A DNA stretch of 64,000 nucleotides from Chondrosia reniformis (GCA_947172415.1 OX359189.1:5842501-5906500); one strand, 5' to 3'; positions 12,088-25,770 are shown, numbered from the stretch's first letter. The notes: generated by a model from the letters alone, not told the origin. Made by a program: numbers and translations.

Positions 12088-14865
12088 CTAATGATTATTT
12101 TCAGTTTTCCCTTTCCAAAGACCATAAGTCTTGCCTATGGTGTTCTGCCAAAGACGAATTGTGCCATCTTCTGAACTAGAAGCATAAATCTCACCATCAG
12201 GTGAGTATCTTACACAGTGAACAGGTCCAAAGTGAACTTTATGTGATTCTATATAAAATAAATACATTTTCTCAAAAGAATAGACCATACAATTCAGGAG
12301 TTAAGTGTCTATATATACATATAGAATCTCAATGATAATAAATGGTTTTACCTATTTCCCCTCCGTTTTCACAATTAAATTTATACAAAGCAAAATCTTC
12401 CCCTCCTGCTACTAAGAATCCATTATCAGGATGCAGTGAGGCTGACAATACTCTAGCCTTAGTAGAAAAAGTCTTAACAAGCTGAAACCTGTGGCAAACA
12501 AAATTGTCATCAAACAAATAGGTATACATAAATATGTTTGAATAATCATTCTCAAACATCATATAGAGACGAAAGAAGAAATTGCTGGGAATTGAACCTA
12601 GGACAACTGGTTCAAAAGACACATTTTTTGGTATTTCTTTTGGTTGAACGTTTTGACCTCAATGGTCTTCATCAATGATTGATGGTTTCATTTTCTAGCT
12701 TTTATAGACACCTTTTCCTGCCCTTTTCAATTTCCTATCACGTGATCCTCAACAGTAAAGGAAAAATGGAATTTAAGTGTAAATTTTTTTCCAGGAAAGT
12801 TGTAAGGTGACCTTGTTCATCCTTACCTGACATTGCTGGATTCTTAAAGCTATAAAAAGGCAACTAGAGATCATTGACAAAAACTTCAGTCACTAATGAA
12901 GACCCTCTAGATCGAAACATTTAACCAAAAGAAATACCAAAAACTGCATCTTTCGTAGCTCAACAAGTCGAAAGATCTAAAAGATAACTTTAATGCAGTT
13001 AGAAGAAATCCTTATTTGTAACTGTATGTGTCTAGGAAAATGGAGCCATACATACCTTGTAACATCCACTATATTGACAGTAAGTCCACAGGTAACCACT
13101 AATTTAGTTTCGTCCCAGCTCAGATCAATACTTGTCACTTTATCACTCATCTTAATATTATTAACTTCATCTTTAGTTCTCGAGTCCCATAGTCTAAATA
13201 TAATAGTGCATAATAAAAAGTAGTCAATCTTAAAAAATGTACATACGTAGGTGTATCCCTGGAGCAGCATACCTAATTTGATTAGACTCATCACATGCTA
13301 CAATTGTATGTACAGCTTCATTCACCCAAAGAGCTGTCTTTATGCTACTTTCATGCCCTTTAAGTGTTAAAACAGCTAAATGGATAATCAAAGAGAGAAA
13401 ATAGATCATTGTTCATGTAGCATTGCTGTATTTTACGTATATCATAAATCTATATATAAACTATTAAAGGAACACCCACCAATACTACAATAATCATATT
13501 CTAAAATGACAAATAATACATAGGTAAGGACTTGGAAAGGCAAACAAGAACACAGTTAGGCGGTTCAAGGTTTGTTGCCTGGTGACTCTAGAACTTTCTA
13601 AAATAAATCACCTGGTAAATAATATACAGTATACGTGGAGTAGGCAATATCAATACATTAGGCAAATAGTGGTGTATGCTCTACCTTCTTCTTTCTGCTC
13701 AATGTCAAAGAGTCTAAGAACATTGTCATTACATCCTGTTAGTAATAAGCTGGAAGTCTACAAATATGACATATGATCCAAATTACAATAAAACACTTTT
13801 TATTACTATGTTGTATGTATGTGTATTAACTGCTATGTGATTACCTTTGAGAAATCTACAGACTTCACTATGTGGGGATGCACGAATGTTTTTAACTCTG
13901 CTCCACTTTCAGAATCCCATAGTTTACTAGTTAAATAAAATACAGAAAAACAGCTATGATAAAACAGGTGTATATTTCTTCTTTTGCTGCTAAAGAGTTA
14001 CTAGACCATTCATGTTTAATATTTAAGTGACATTTTAATAGATTCACACAAGTCTATAACTAATTTACTATTTTCCAACAAAACAGCTATAGAACCTTTA
14101 ACAACTCAACAGATAAAGACACTGTTATCAACTTTAATGACAACAATTATATAACTTCATCTTATTAAACTGGCATCTGGGATATGGGTCTCTATTTATA
14201 ACATTAGATAATACTTTGCATACATACTAACATGCATAAGAAGTAACTTCTACAAGTGATACTCCCATGAATAAGATGTTTTCCTATGACAAATTAGACA
14301 CTAAGGAGCATAATTAAGATACACAGGTTGTCTAGTGAAGCTTACGCTGTAAAGTCTGCTGCCCCAGTTGCAGCTTTAGTTGCATCGGAGTTCAGGGTAG
14401 CTCCCCATACTGCCCCCTTGTGACCTTCAAATGTACCAATCCAATCTCCAGTATCACCCCAACGCAACATGGGCTTACCATCTGTGTGACCAAAAATCAT
14501 TATATATAGGCCTACACGTATCATTTGTCTTAATTTAAGGAATGTTTCCTTCATGGAATGAGGGCTATTCCTTCAAAATGTCTTATTCTCTCAGAAATCT
14601 TTGATGTATTCTCTGGTGGTATCAATTAAACAAACATAGGGTTACAGGTTTAGGGTAAATTTACACTCTAGGACAAGTAGTCGGCCCTTAATTATTTTGG
14701 CATTCTGAGATGATAATTTAATTTCATGACGACCTTTATTAAGACACACGTACCTTTACAAGCACTAATTAAGAAATATCCTCTTGATGTTAAGTTACTG
14801 TACTTCAAGTGGACAACTGGACGAGTGTGTCCGCGACAATTTAATGGAGCCTGACGAGCCGCCAT
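12088..14865 (-). CDS. STRAP: Serine-threonine kinase receptor-associated protein (WD40)
   Basis: Eight exons, in transcript order 14754-14865, 14346-14481, 13845-13926, 13685-13757, 13273-13375, 13056-13193, 12352-12488 and 12088-12248. They join in phase to 942 nt, 313 residues plus stop (human STRAP is about 350). STRAP is a seven-bladed WD40 protein of the SMN/UNR-linked RNA machinery that also dampens TGF-beta receptor signalling. Family signatures seen are GHTRPVV near the N-terminus, [52 protein letters not shown], and the final [19 protein letters not shown] with [10 protein letters not shown]. The long acidic C-terminal tail of vertebrates is almost absent. The start ATG sits in CAAAATGGCGGC, a TISU/YY1-like context. 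APEH starts 81 bp away on the other strand. Intron 6 holds a SINE and an inverted-repeat element. Confidence 0.95.
12555..12625 (-). repeat. tRNA-derived SINE fragment
   Basis: On the minus strand the segment has a Pol III B-box-like GGTTCAATTCC, preceded by an anticodon-arm-like TTTTGAACCAGTTGTCCTA. It lies in STRAP intron 6. A related copy with GGTTCAATACC lies at about 47630-47760. No complete tRNA cloverleaf is present, so it is a SINE head and not a tRNA gene. Confidence 0.45.
12626..12950. mobile_element. Inverted-repeat (MITE-like) element in STRAP intron 6
   Basis: Left end TTTTTTGGTATTTCTTTTGG, then GTTTTGACC and GGTCTTCAT. Right end is the inverse, with ATGAAGACC, GATCGAAAC and CCAAAAGAAATACCAAAAA. 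The ends carry sequences like the hammerhead-ribozyme core (see findings). Just beyond it, GCAGTTAGAAGAAATCCTTA (about 12993-13012) is shared with 17.3, 34.4 and 36.2 kb. Confidence 0.7.
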
Positions 14866-14946
14866 TTTGATTGTCTCCCGAATTGCGCAACAACTTTAAA
14901 TGGAAGCTATTTATACTGGTAGTATATCGACTACTGTCTCTGGAAA
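14866..14946. promoter_or_regulatory. Bidirectional promoter between STRAP and APEH
   Basis: Only 81 bp separate the two divergent start codons, so both transcripts must begin inside or very near this stretch. It has no clear TATA box in a usable position; it contains TTGCGCAA, a perfect 8-bp palindrome resembling a C/EBP or NRF-1-like site. The start sites themselves are inferred. Confidence 0.7.
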
Positions 14947-17900
14947 ATGGAAGAAAGTATATCTGCTATTTATAGTAGTATTTCTACACTTCCAAATCTC
15001 ATAGCAGCTCGTATGCAGTTTGAGGACGAAGGTACTGGTCATATGACAGTGTTCTCTACGTGGAAACAGAAGGAGCTTCAAAGACAAAAGCAGGTAGCTT
15101 TCCAGAAAGTAATTCAATGCCAATACAATCAAAAGGAGATTAGCAGAGGTGGAACTTTTGTTAATAGATTATCTAACATGTAAGTAGCCATAGAAATCAA
15201 TTGTTGTACACACAGACCAGATTGTGAATGTCCCTACAAGGACACACTATTAAGATTGTTGATTAGAACTAATCCTAAATCCGAAAACACAAACTGTAAA
15301 TGTATGTATTGTCTATAAAGAACATTATATTAAGCTTTTTATACTTGTAGAGTTATTAATTGGTATTTAAAAAATACATAATCTTTCTTTGCTTTTCTAA
15401 TACTGGTCATTGTCAAAATTTATGTGTACACAGCTTGTCCAATGACAGGCTGTATTCACATGTCCTTTTAAATTGTGATTAATGAAATTTTGATTGTGGC
15501 CATTCTAAAGCACCTTGTGTTTGTTTTAAAGCCTTATGGAAGAGAGGGTGAAACAGATGCAAGCCTATGTTTTGCTGGATAAAAAAACTGGAAAGAAGAT
15601 TGAGGACGCTGTAAAGGAAGAGCAGTACATTGAAGTCAGTTCCTCTTAAAGTCTTTTCATTGAAATCAATGTTTAATAATTTTTCTCTTCTATTTTGAAG
15701 ATATGGAAGAAGGAAGGATGTGTCAGAGTTGTCTGTCCCAAGGCAGAAGAGGTTCATGGAGACATCATAACAAATGGTTGGTACCTTACAGTGGGATACG
15801 TAGGTATTCCATTCAGCTGCCTACTTATATCAAATATGGTATGGTATGTTTCATGGAGTCTGCTCTTTATTATGCTGAGTAGTAAAAATGCCTTGCATAA
15901 TGATTACCTTGTGAAGGTATAGTCACTTGCCTTTATTGGCAGTGATCACTTGTGATACTATCTAGTTAGTTGTTACTCACTTTACTGTTGAATTGTAGCC
16001 CGATCCACTTCAGCCATCAGCAGTTACACCTCAGTCAGCTATTGTGGTTAATTACTCAATATCTTGTTTGACTTTATGCTCATAACTTTAATCATTAACA
16101 CAATGTGCAGCTGGAATGTTCCAGTCTACGTACTAAGATGTGCATGTATTATTCATTTTCCTAATTTAATTGCTGTTATTTTGCTTTGTGATATTGATAT
16201 ACAGTAGCACAGAAAATATCTTTCAACTTCAAAGCAAAATTCACAAAATCTTTACTCCAACTTAATATAATAATGTATGTATAATGTATTTGTGTTACCT
16301 GTTATACATTTTGGGCCTTCTCTTTTGTTAGCTCAAATTTCAACATTTCTGTTTTCACCAAATGGTAAATATCTATTGTATGTTGCTGAAAAGAAGAAAG
16401 CCAAAAGTGCATCCTTCCTTGACAAGAAAAAAGGTATGTTGAAATTTATAAGCTTAATAGAAGTTGTACTTTCCATACGTAGTTAAGGGTTAATTTAAAA
16501 ATTATGAAAGATCTTTGTGTGGACACAATGTCTAAGCAGTGCTTAAGTTTGCTGGTTTCTTGAAATATTTTATTTCTGTTTTGCAATTAATATTATAGCA
16601 TCTAGCACATATAGCATATTGACTTTGTTCATTTTCAATCCTCTAATTAAAGCTAGTTATATGAACATCGTTTCCTCGTGGACACATGCTGTTATGTAAT
16701 GTAAATTTGATCTCTCTTTATAGATTGTAATTCTGATGCAGTAAAAGTTAGTCTCCAAATTTTTCATTTTAATAAATATGTGAACTCAACATCAATATTG
16801 TATGCACTTCGTTGTTTTTAGGGAAACCAATTTTTATTTGAGGCAGATTGGGGAGAAAGATTTTCTGGTGTATCTAACCCTACTCTGGTGTGCTTAGATG
16901 TAAATGATGGAACTCTTTCAACTATCAGTACTGAGCCATTTACTAACCTTTCTTGTGGTCAGGTATGCACGTATTGGATTTACGTGGTGATGATGAGAAA
17001 TGTACAGATTGCATGAGTGCTCTTAGAGATATTCTGTTACTCACTGTAGTATGTGCCTGCATCCAGAAAACCTAATGTATGAATTGTGTTTGATCAATTA
17101 TGTTTTGAAACCCAACATACTCTACACTGTAAACAGGGCATTGGATTATTTAATTTCCTTCTTTTACAGCACTTTTGTTGCTTTTATGGTCTCTTAATTT
17201 CCTCTTTGGTATAGTAACTGTCTATCATATATTTGTTTTCTTTTGAAAGGATCTTCTTTAGACTTTTAGAGCATCTTTATTTGACGCAGTTAGAAGGAAT
17301 CCTTACTCTATCATATATTTGTTACTTTTCTCTTCTTTAGGCCCAGTGGTGTGCTGATAGTAAAGGGATTGTGTTTGTTGGTTGGGAGAATTCACCACGG
17401 AGAATGGGAATTGCGATATGTTTCAATAGAAGGTGATTCAATCCTCAGCCCATTTTACTGTTAGAATGTGTAGTTTTCATATAATACCCTCTTATAAACC
17501 TCAATACATATAGCTCTCCTTAGAATACTCGAAATTTTCAGTTTCCTATATTTCCTTAACCTTTCACAGTAGTAAACACTGAACTAATATGTACTGTATG
17601 TCATGATCAGTTGTTAAAATAGTACAAATTAGCCACAATAAAAGATTAGGAATAAAAGAAAGCTTCGTATGTAGAAGTAGTTACTGAACCTCTGCCTTTT
17701 TATCAAATTAGGGATGCACTAGTATTAAATTGTTATACATTTAGATATGCATGTCTGAGGAACTTTGTAATTACCAAATGTATTGTTGATGCTCCACTGG
17801 ATCAGACGGCTGTTTCTGGGAATTCCACCCTTCATCAGTGATCCTATCTTTTTCTTTGTCTTTTGTGATTCCTTGGATGTGTGGACTGCAGTGGCTACAT

Positions 17901-20900
17901 TTCATGGGTTTGTTCTGAAAGAAATGTATTTGTTCTTCTCTCAGGTCTGCTCTGTATTATCATGACTTGACAACAAAAGAAACTAGTTAGTTGGATATGT
18001 ACATTGCTATAGTTAATGTTCCTTTACTTGGTATAATTTTTTTGTCATTTTATACAGACGCACTGTGTAATTAGAGTTTTTTTTCAGTACATGTATGACT
18101 GATTGTTATATGTGAATTTGTACTTGCAGAGAGGCTGACTGACAATGATGGCTCAGTAGTTTCTCCTAGGATAGCTCCCTCTGGAAGAGCTGTGGTAAGA
18201 GTCATATTACTTCTCAACCATTTAGTAGCTACTGTTTTGTAGGGACATGACTTGTGACTTCTGGGCTTACTGTTCATGTATGTATACTGTGACATTGGTG
18301 TTCCAATGTTCTTTTTGGTTACTGCTACTTGTGTCATCTACTCAGGTGTACTTGAAGAACGCAGTTGATGGGCCACATAGAGCATGCAGTCAAGTTCGAT
18401 TGGTAAGAGTATAATTTTAAATTTTTTAGTTATAGAGATGTCAACCTTCTCAGTTGTATACTAATATTGTGTCTCTGTAGTATGACCTAACGGATGGTAG
18501 TGATAAGTTAATCATTGATGTAGTCAAGTCTGTGAAATCAGGTACGTCTGGTGAGCTATACAGGAACTTAGTGTATCCTCATCTTTTCAAACTCATGGCA
18601 ACAGAAAAGTAATTTAAGGATTTTTGCTTTATCTTTTGTATTATTTGTGCTACACGTATATAGGCATTATACTTTTTGAAGTGTTTTTATCAACTTGAAT
18701 TGCTACTGATATTATTGCAGAGAAAGACTTCCCTGGAGTGTATTGTTTTTCTTTACCTTCAAAATGTTGGTCTAGTAATGAGGAGTGTGTTTATTTGGAC
18801 AGTATGTGGAGAAGCAGGAAGGTATGTATATAGTGTTGCTACCTTTATAAACGCAGTTGCATCTTTTTCTTTGTTGTTGAAGGCACTAATGTACTTGTTC
18901 TTAATTATTAACTATTTTACGTATGTGCTAAGTGCATAACCTACAGCAAATGGGATCATTCAGAACAGATCACATGACCAAGGGTTAAATCCCTTAATGA
19001 TGCACACTTGGTTCTCAGTTGTTTTTCTAGCTCCATCGCTGTGGGCAATAACTTTTTAGTGCCAATAGATATGCAATGATAGTCATAACCATGTACGTAA
19101 TGCATGAGTGAAGGGCTAGTGCATTCTATGAGCACTATCTTTATTGCATCTTGTGTTGCATCTTGGTGTTAGGATTAAGCAGTAGTAAACCCTACCAACC
19201 CTGGTGTAATTGTCACTGTAGTAGTACTGTATGTATATACGTATATGTAATAAAGATGAATATATCAGTAGTAACTGTCTACAACTGTTATAGGTAATTC
19301 TTTGCATAAACTTGCAAAAGTGCAGTGTAGCAAAAGTCACATCTGGTAAGCAGTTAGTAAAACCCTAAATTTTCAAGTGCGTATTTTGACTTCTTCATCT
19401 TGACTTTTGGGTACTGGAGAAGGTGTGGGTAGCTGGACTGTTTGGGAAGTGGATAAAGACATGGTTTTGGCATCTCACTCGGACCCCATAACACCGACAA
19501 GATTGGTATGCTAGTAAACACCAAGCATGTTAGAGTTCAATGATGTACAGTATGCATGGCTTTATTAATCCAAAGTCTGTATGTTAGTTTATATGCATTT
19601 ATATCTATTATGAACTAGTGATACTGCTAACTGATATTAGTAGTACATTATCTACAAAGGTATGCTGATATTCAGTAGGTTTGTTGTCACCAAGAGTACA
19701 TATAAGGTAGCAGGTGAATGTAAAATCTATATAGGTTTACTGTCTGGTTATATTTGTTATTACCATCTGTTTGTAATGTTGATATGTTGGTTTGTATAGA
19801 GCTACAGGTAGTAGCTCCTTTACTTGAGTACCATGCATATTACCATGTGTTTACTTAATCTGTAGGTCTGTGCAAAGCTACCCAGCAACTGTGATCAATC
19901 CATTCTGCAATGGACTGAACTCTGTAAGTGCCACCTTTATATTGTGTAACTCTCCACTGAAAACTGTTGATGTCATCTTAGTCACATCAGAGTGTGTAGC
20001 AACTACAGATCTGACTTGGAACGTTGAGAACTTTCAACCAGAGGGAGAAGGTTTGGTGTTGATGCTGACATTACTTTATGCACTTAAACATGTGTACGTT
20101 TTCAGATTTCTCTCAATCCTATGATGCCATTCTCATCAAGCCCAAGGAGGGACATGCAATCAAAGCACTAGCTGTTTGCCCACATGGTACTTTCTTTGAG
20201 TGTTCAGTGTTCACCATAAATTCATTATGTAGCTGTTGAATTAATGCATGCTTACATACTTCTAAAGAGCTTCTATGCTTCAATGTGTTCCTTAAATATC
20301 TTTGTATTTATGAGGGTTTATATCTACATTGACTTATTACTTACTTAAGATGCTATCTATCCTTCAGCCCACTGTCTGAGCTGGAATAGTTTCAGTGTAC
20401 ATCTGGCCTTACTTTTGCTTTATTTATTATAAAGGTGGCCCACATTCAACATTTTGTGAGGAATTCTATCTCTGGCCTAATATGATAGCTGCTCTGGGCT
20501 ATGCTGTATTGCTTGGTTAGTATGTTTGTATGTATAGTTGTACGTACGTGAATATATGCTTGGTGTGACTAGAAGAGTATTCTCTTTTTGTATTTGTATT
20601 TGTAGTTAACTACCGAGGGTCCCTGGGATTTGGTCAAGATGGTGTTTGTGGCTTGTCTGGCAAGGTTGGAACCCAAGATGTAAAGGATGTTCAAGTACGT
20701 ATGTCGGTAGTGGTTTCACAAAATGGCTGTTTAGGGTTCATCATGACACACTCTGTGTGTTCATAGTATGCTACAGAGAGTGTTCTTAGGACTGGAATAG
20801 TGAAGGGAGGTAAAGCTGTAGTGTTTGGTGGTTCTCATGGAGGCTTTGTGAGTGCCCACTTGGTAGGACAATATCCAGTGAGTTTGCACTGAGTCTTCTG

Positions 20901-22175
20901 TATTAGGTTTTTCAAAGCAATATGGTAGGATTTGGTATCATGTGCTCACATTTATGTACGTAACTGCACTTTAACATATTTTTTGTTGTTAACGCAACAT
21001 ATAGGCTCTCTTTCAAGCTGCGTGTTTGAGGAATCCAGTTATTAATATGCTGAGTATGTGAGCTAAGGTTTTCACATACATGTACATGTGTATGTCAAAT
21101 GTATACTTGCGAATATTAGGTTGGCATGGAATATGTGTCTACGTACAATAAGAAGAATGTACAAATTGTGTTTAATTTTATCTACTTTTTTCATGTAAAT
21201 CTTTATATTTCTCATTTATATAGCCATGGTTGATACAACAGATATTCCAGACTGGTAAGTTATGCAAAGCTTAATTTAGTACTTTTTTACTTGTAACATT
21301 TCTGTTAGTGCCATTTACACCTGAGAGATCACTTTGGATCTGTGGTTTTGGGACCAGGCATGCAATGGCTGATCTCTCAATATCTCCTTTTCTGGTGGCT
21401 GCTAGATGCTCCTTCCTTAGAACTGCTATTATGTACTAAATAGCATATTACACTGTACTCCTCTTTCAAGCATGTTTTCGCTGTGTAGGTGCCACTATGA
21501 ATGTGGTTTACCCTATGATGCATTGAAATTCAATGAAATCGGATCAGAGAATTATTCACAAATGTTAAAATGCTCTCCCATTCAATATGTGAAGAATGTC
21601 AACGTTCCTGTGTTGATTGAGTTGGGAGATAGTGATTTAAGAGTTCCTGGTAACCAAGGAAAGCAATTCTACTTTGCACTGCAAACTGCTGGCAAAGAGA
21701 CTAAGTATGTGGGTACTGTATTTTAAGTGCAACTATGCTGTGAATATACTGTATGTTTGTACCTGTAACTAATCTTAATATAAGACATATGTCCTATATT
21801 CCATCCTCTGTACAGCTTTGCTCAACTAAAGAGTTATACCTTTTCAATTGTGTTACTATTGCAATGACATAGTGCAAATAGGATACTGCACTGTGATCGT
21901 ACGTATATACTATATAGGACCAGAATATGTTGAATCATGCAATCTATAATTGTATTCAGTCTTAGGTAACATTGAACTAAAGGTTCCCAACATTTTTTTT
22001 ACATTAGTGTCTAGTCCATGATAATATTCTAGCTCCATAATTCTTTCTTGTTTTTATTTGTATGTGTAGACTGTTGTTATATCCAGGAAGTAATCATTCA
22101 TTGGATGAAGTAGATGTGGATGCTGATGCATTTGTGAACATGATGCTGTGGTTCTACAATGCAGTTGGTGTGTGA
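14947..22175 (+). CDS. APEH: Acylaminoacyl-peptidase (acylamino-acid-releasing enzyme)
   Basis: A cytosolic S9 serine peptidase that removes N-acylated residues from short peptides. There are 24 exons: 14947-15179, 15532-15634, 15701-15776, 16332-16433, 16724-16746, 16822-16962, 17341-17432, 17945-17985, 18130-18194, 18346-18402, 18481-18541, 18721-18821, 19294-19345, 19420-19505, 19866-19923, 19982-20050, 20106-20186, 20435-20515, 20606-20694, 20767-20877, 21005-21053, 21224-21254, 21489-21704, 22070-22175. They sum to 2124 nt, 707 residues (human 732). The beta-propeller part shows KYLLYVAEKKKAKS and VFVGWENSPRRMGI. The hydrolase part has HGGPHSTF, VNYRGSLGFGQ, the nucleophile Ser560 in GGSHGG, Asp650 in GDSDLRVP and His682 in SNHSL, with spacing matching the family triad. 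Exon 14 has a tandem GAGAAG acceptor. The last exon has a broken copy at 30.2 kb. Confidence 0.95.
17221..17323 (+). mobile_element. Very short retroelement insertion with 17-bp target duplication
   Basis: TCTATCATATATTTGTT is repeated exactly at 17221-17237 and 17307-17323. Between them are 69 bp ending in TTTGACGCAGTTAGAAGGAA plus TCCTTAC, a block shared with three other places in the window. A long target duplication around a tiny insert fits severe 5' truncation in target-primed reverse transcription. It sits in the APEH intron between exons 6 and 7, just upstream of the acceptor. Confidence 0.7.
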
Positions 22176-22321
22176 TGACATCATCACACTCACTTACTTT
22201 ATTATACACTGCAGTCACTTAAAAGGGACCAATACTAATGTAATAGAAACAGATAGGATCTTACATTTAAACAGGAAAATATATGGACAGCCAATTTCAT
22301 TTACATTTACAAATGTTATTA

Positions 22322-22862
22322 GTAGCTTCATATCATTCTACTTGATGGAGTTACAGCTGGTATACAGAATTAATGTATGGTGAGAGATAGGGCAAATTAT
22401 AAGTTCCATCAAAATTTCAAAAACTCATTGAACATGCTTTATTAATGTCTGTGATTGCTGACACAAAGTAGTAGCTTCATATCTTTCTCTTTGATGGAGT
22501 TACAGCCCTCAATGTAAATAAATTTCTGCTATACAGAGTTAATGTATGGTGAGAGATAGGGCAAATTAAAAGTTCCATCCAAATTTCAAAAATTCATTGA
22601 ACATGCTTTATAGATGTCTGTGATTGCTGACACAAAGTATTAGCTACGTACATCACTTTCCATTTGATAGAGTTACAGCCCTCAATGTACATAAAATTCT
22701 GGAATACCAAATTTATGTATGATGAGAGATCATAGGGCAAATTAAAAGTTCCATCCAAATTTCTAAAACTCATTGGACATACTCTATATAGATGTCTGTG
22801 AATGTTGATACAAAGTATTAGCTTCATATCTTTCCATTTGATAGAGTTATATAGCATTTAGG
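22322..22862 (+). repeat. Tandem array of ~170-bp units, about 3.2 copies
   Basis: Units begin near 22322, 22472, 22642 and 22820 with AGCTTCATATC (AGCTACGTACATC in the third). They share GGAGTTACAGCCCTCAATGT, GAGAGATAGGGCAAATTA, AAGTTCCATCCAAATTTC and GATGTCTGTGATTGCTGACA. Divergence between units is considerable, so the array is old. A single related piece lies at about 7376-7430. Confidence 0.88.
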
Positions 22863-25239
22863 AAAAAGGTGTATTAGATTTTTCATACATATGTAATTCA
22901 GAGATGCAAAATGATAAGTTAAAGATTATGACTGGTGCAAGCTTAAAATAAATAATACAACTAAGTTATAGAATTTAACTTATTAGGAATCACAATCACA
23001 ACTATGTATATATATACGTACATATACGTACCAGTCATATAGTGTATGAATCACACAATTTTCCCATATACTGCATTGTACATGAATATCAGGCTAACTA
23101 AAGAGACCATGACAGGATGCTGGCACTAAATTGAATGACTAACTAATAGTCTATATACTGGAAAAGTTATTTGGGCAAAGCTAATTACATAATTAACTCT
23201 TCTAGTACGTACGTTTGATTATTCTGCTCAGGGGATCATGACAGCAAGCGAAAGTAATTCAAGCTTAACTTTAAAAGTTACAAAATTAATCCTGTTTAGT
23301 TTATCCTGGAAAGTGATTCAATGTGAAACATAATCAGGTGCACAGTTGAATCACTAGAGGGATATGTGCTTTTCATCAAACCTGCATGGATATCCTTTGG
23401 GTCAGCATAATTTAATGTATTCATAGCATTAGTCTAATTAACAATATAATTGAGCAACTCCTGTACCTAGTAAAAGATCTTTTTTAAAATCACTATACCA
23501 TTGTTGCTTAATAAGATGTACACATGCATTACATCCTACATGGCCGCCGAGATGGTTTAAAGGTGCTTATTTTTTTACGTTTTAGTATGCCTGATATATG
23601 TATCTATATAAATTGTATATTCACGCTTTGTGCAAATCTATACACCTTTCCAATACTTTATTCACTTTATACATTGGATTGTCTTCAGAAGTTTTTTCAA
23701 GTTGCGCATGCACTTGGACATCAAATGATTTTCCCACACTGTCCATTTCATTTTCAGGATGAAGCAGGTCAAAGGAAATATGAAATTGTGTTGCATGGGA
23801 TAGCACCTACTCTGTGGTCCTTCCAGGGATACATTCACATTCCTTTGAGACAGGAGAGGTAACTTCTGAAAGTGAACATTGAAAATTAGTTCAACATTAT
23901 GTATGTGGATTGGCCCAGTAGACGAGTATCAACATTATTCACACAAAAGACTCTTGGTACATGGTACTCCCTCGGGTGGAGGAGGCAATTAGTGGAAGCC
24001 ACTGTAGTTGAACTGGCAAAGGGTAGGTAGGATTGTGTCACTCTGGTTGTCAGATGTTTAAAGGACTCCACCCACACATCATGTGGTACCTCATCAAAGT
24101 CAGGGGTGTTCCATGATTTGAGAACAGACTGATGAGTCCGCATGTACGTGTGTATGTATGTGATGCTCAATATTGTATAAGATTTTAGTCCACAAAGTAG
24201 TTCCACCATTTGTATAATTATTCTATACATGAATGAAGCTTTGTAGCATCAAAGCATTTTCAATTGAAGCTTCAAATGATAATATCAGCATTCCTCCCAG
24301 TCTTAGAATGTAATGTTCAAGGCCTGCTTTCACTCTAGTTTGCAGCAGCTGGTCATAATTTTGCCTCTGCCTGTAGTCAGTCACAAATGCCCTGCTTCCC
24401 ATCCTGCTGCAACAGGTCAGTGACGAGAACCTGGTACAGCTCATTCGCAGAAAGTGTCATCTTGCTCACCCATATGCTGGAGCCTTTCTGAAGAAGGATG
24501 ACAAGTAGTCCACCTGCCCTATCCCTAGCCCTAAATCCTATGCCACTCAGTGCATTGAAGAACTAGCTACTTTTTACACTTACAACTCACACACTTACTG
24601 CATGAAGAACAGATGTGAAGGACATACAGAAACAACAGTTGGGAGCAATATTGTATACGGATGACTGCGGCTGATGCTGTGCAAAAGTTTTCAAGAAGTC
24701 AGACAATAGGGTTAGACAACTAATCTATGATTACACATGTAAATAGGTGGAAACCACTCTTTATGGAAAGGCAAACTGTTTTGACAGTGTTCCATGAACA
24801 TGCATCCAAGTGAGTGCTTCTAGACTAGCTCTTGTAACTGTGAGCTGTGAGGGTCTCTCATGCACACAGTCCAGTGCTGCTAGTTGTGTGTTCTTCACTG
24901 TCCACCTGCAGTAATGACGTGCAAGTGGTGTCTAGTGAGGATGAGCTGTATGATGTGGGAGCATTTGTGCAGATTACAGAGGTCCACGATATGGGAAACA
25001 AGATGTGAATGCTCATTCAGGGATGCAGAAGGTGGGGACTCACATTAAACCACCACCCAAGTGCACAGTCTGTCAATTTGTATGCTAGTGTGCATCGGTG
25101 GCTGCCAACTGAGTTTCATCAACGCTTGCTGTTGAAAGTCATTGTCACTATTGAGTGCAATGCTACGTATATATGGGATAGACAACATGTGAGAATACAA
25201 TTGACCTACTGTAGCATCTATAGAATTTTCCATTTATTC
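22863..25239. other. Intergenic with decayed, unrecognised coding-like sequence
   Basis: From about 23.5 to 25.0 kb the sequence is less AT-rich, and broken + frames show peptides such as KFFQVAHALGHQMIFPHCPF and EELATFYTYNSHTYCMKNRC, each ended by stops or frame changes. I recognise no family. It could be an old transposon or a dead gene. The flanks (22.9-23.5 and 25.0-25.2 kb) show nothing. Confidence 0.4.
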
Positions 25240-25590
25240 TGAAGACTTAACTCTGGGTGTGCGCTCCAGTTTTGTCAAACAAATCTTTTAGATCATTAAC
25301 AGGTAGCTATATAGATTACAATACTGATGAAGCTATAAAGAATCATGATCAAGAAAAGTACATCACTTGCTTTCATATAAACACTGCAAAAAATACAGCA
25401 TGGTTATATAAACAGAACCAAAACTGGGTGTGCGTGAAGTTTGGTTTAAGGATTTACGTATGTGTACTTCATAGAACAATTAGTACTCTTATATACTTAT
25501 AAAATATCTTTTCCTAGCAGTTCATAACCAGTCATTATGTAACCTATAGGGTTTTTGCAATTGTATAATGCAAACCTACAGAGATACAAC
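25240..25590 (-). pseudogene. Broken duplicate of UVRAG exons 17 and 16
   Basis: Aligns with 31079-31470 over two blocks. The first is the exon-17 end (GTGCTCCAGTTTTGTCAAAC after the donor region), the second the exon-16 body (AGCAGTTCATAACCAGTCAT, then TTGTATAATGCAAACCTACA). Much of exon 17 has been deleted and the donor changed, so it cannot encode the parent segment. Orientation matches the parent. It marks one end of an old tandem duplication. Confidence 0.85.
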
Positions 25591-25761
25591 CATAAAAAAT
25601 TATATTATTGAGAAAATAACTGCGATCCACTGTGAATTCACTGAGTGATCATGTGATTAATTAGTAAAGCCTTATCTACCAGCATGTAAGTTTACAAAAT
25701 AACATATATACGTATGTAGGAGCAGATAACATGTTTTTTAATTTTTATGATTGAAATGCCC

Positions 25762-25770
25762 TATATAAGA
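25762..25770 (+). promoter_or_regulatory. TATA box of the short-chain collagen gene
   Basis: TATATAAGA lies 60 bp upstream of the signal-peptide ATG at 25822. That spacing leaves about 30 bp for a start site and a short 5' UTR. No other gene in the window has so clear a TATA box. Confidence 0.6.

Noticed and set aside
16001-16045. Extra small APEH exon (CCCGATCCACTTCAGCC...)
   Set aside because: It has an AG before it, but exons 3 and 4 already join in phase and match the family without it.
18950-19040. Possible SINE with GGGTTAAATCCC
   Set aside because: Resembles a B-box but lacks the TTC core and a second copy in the window; too weak to list.
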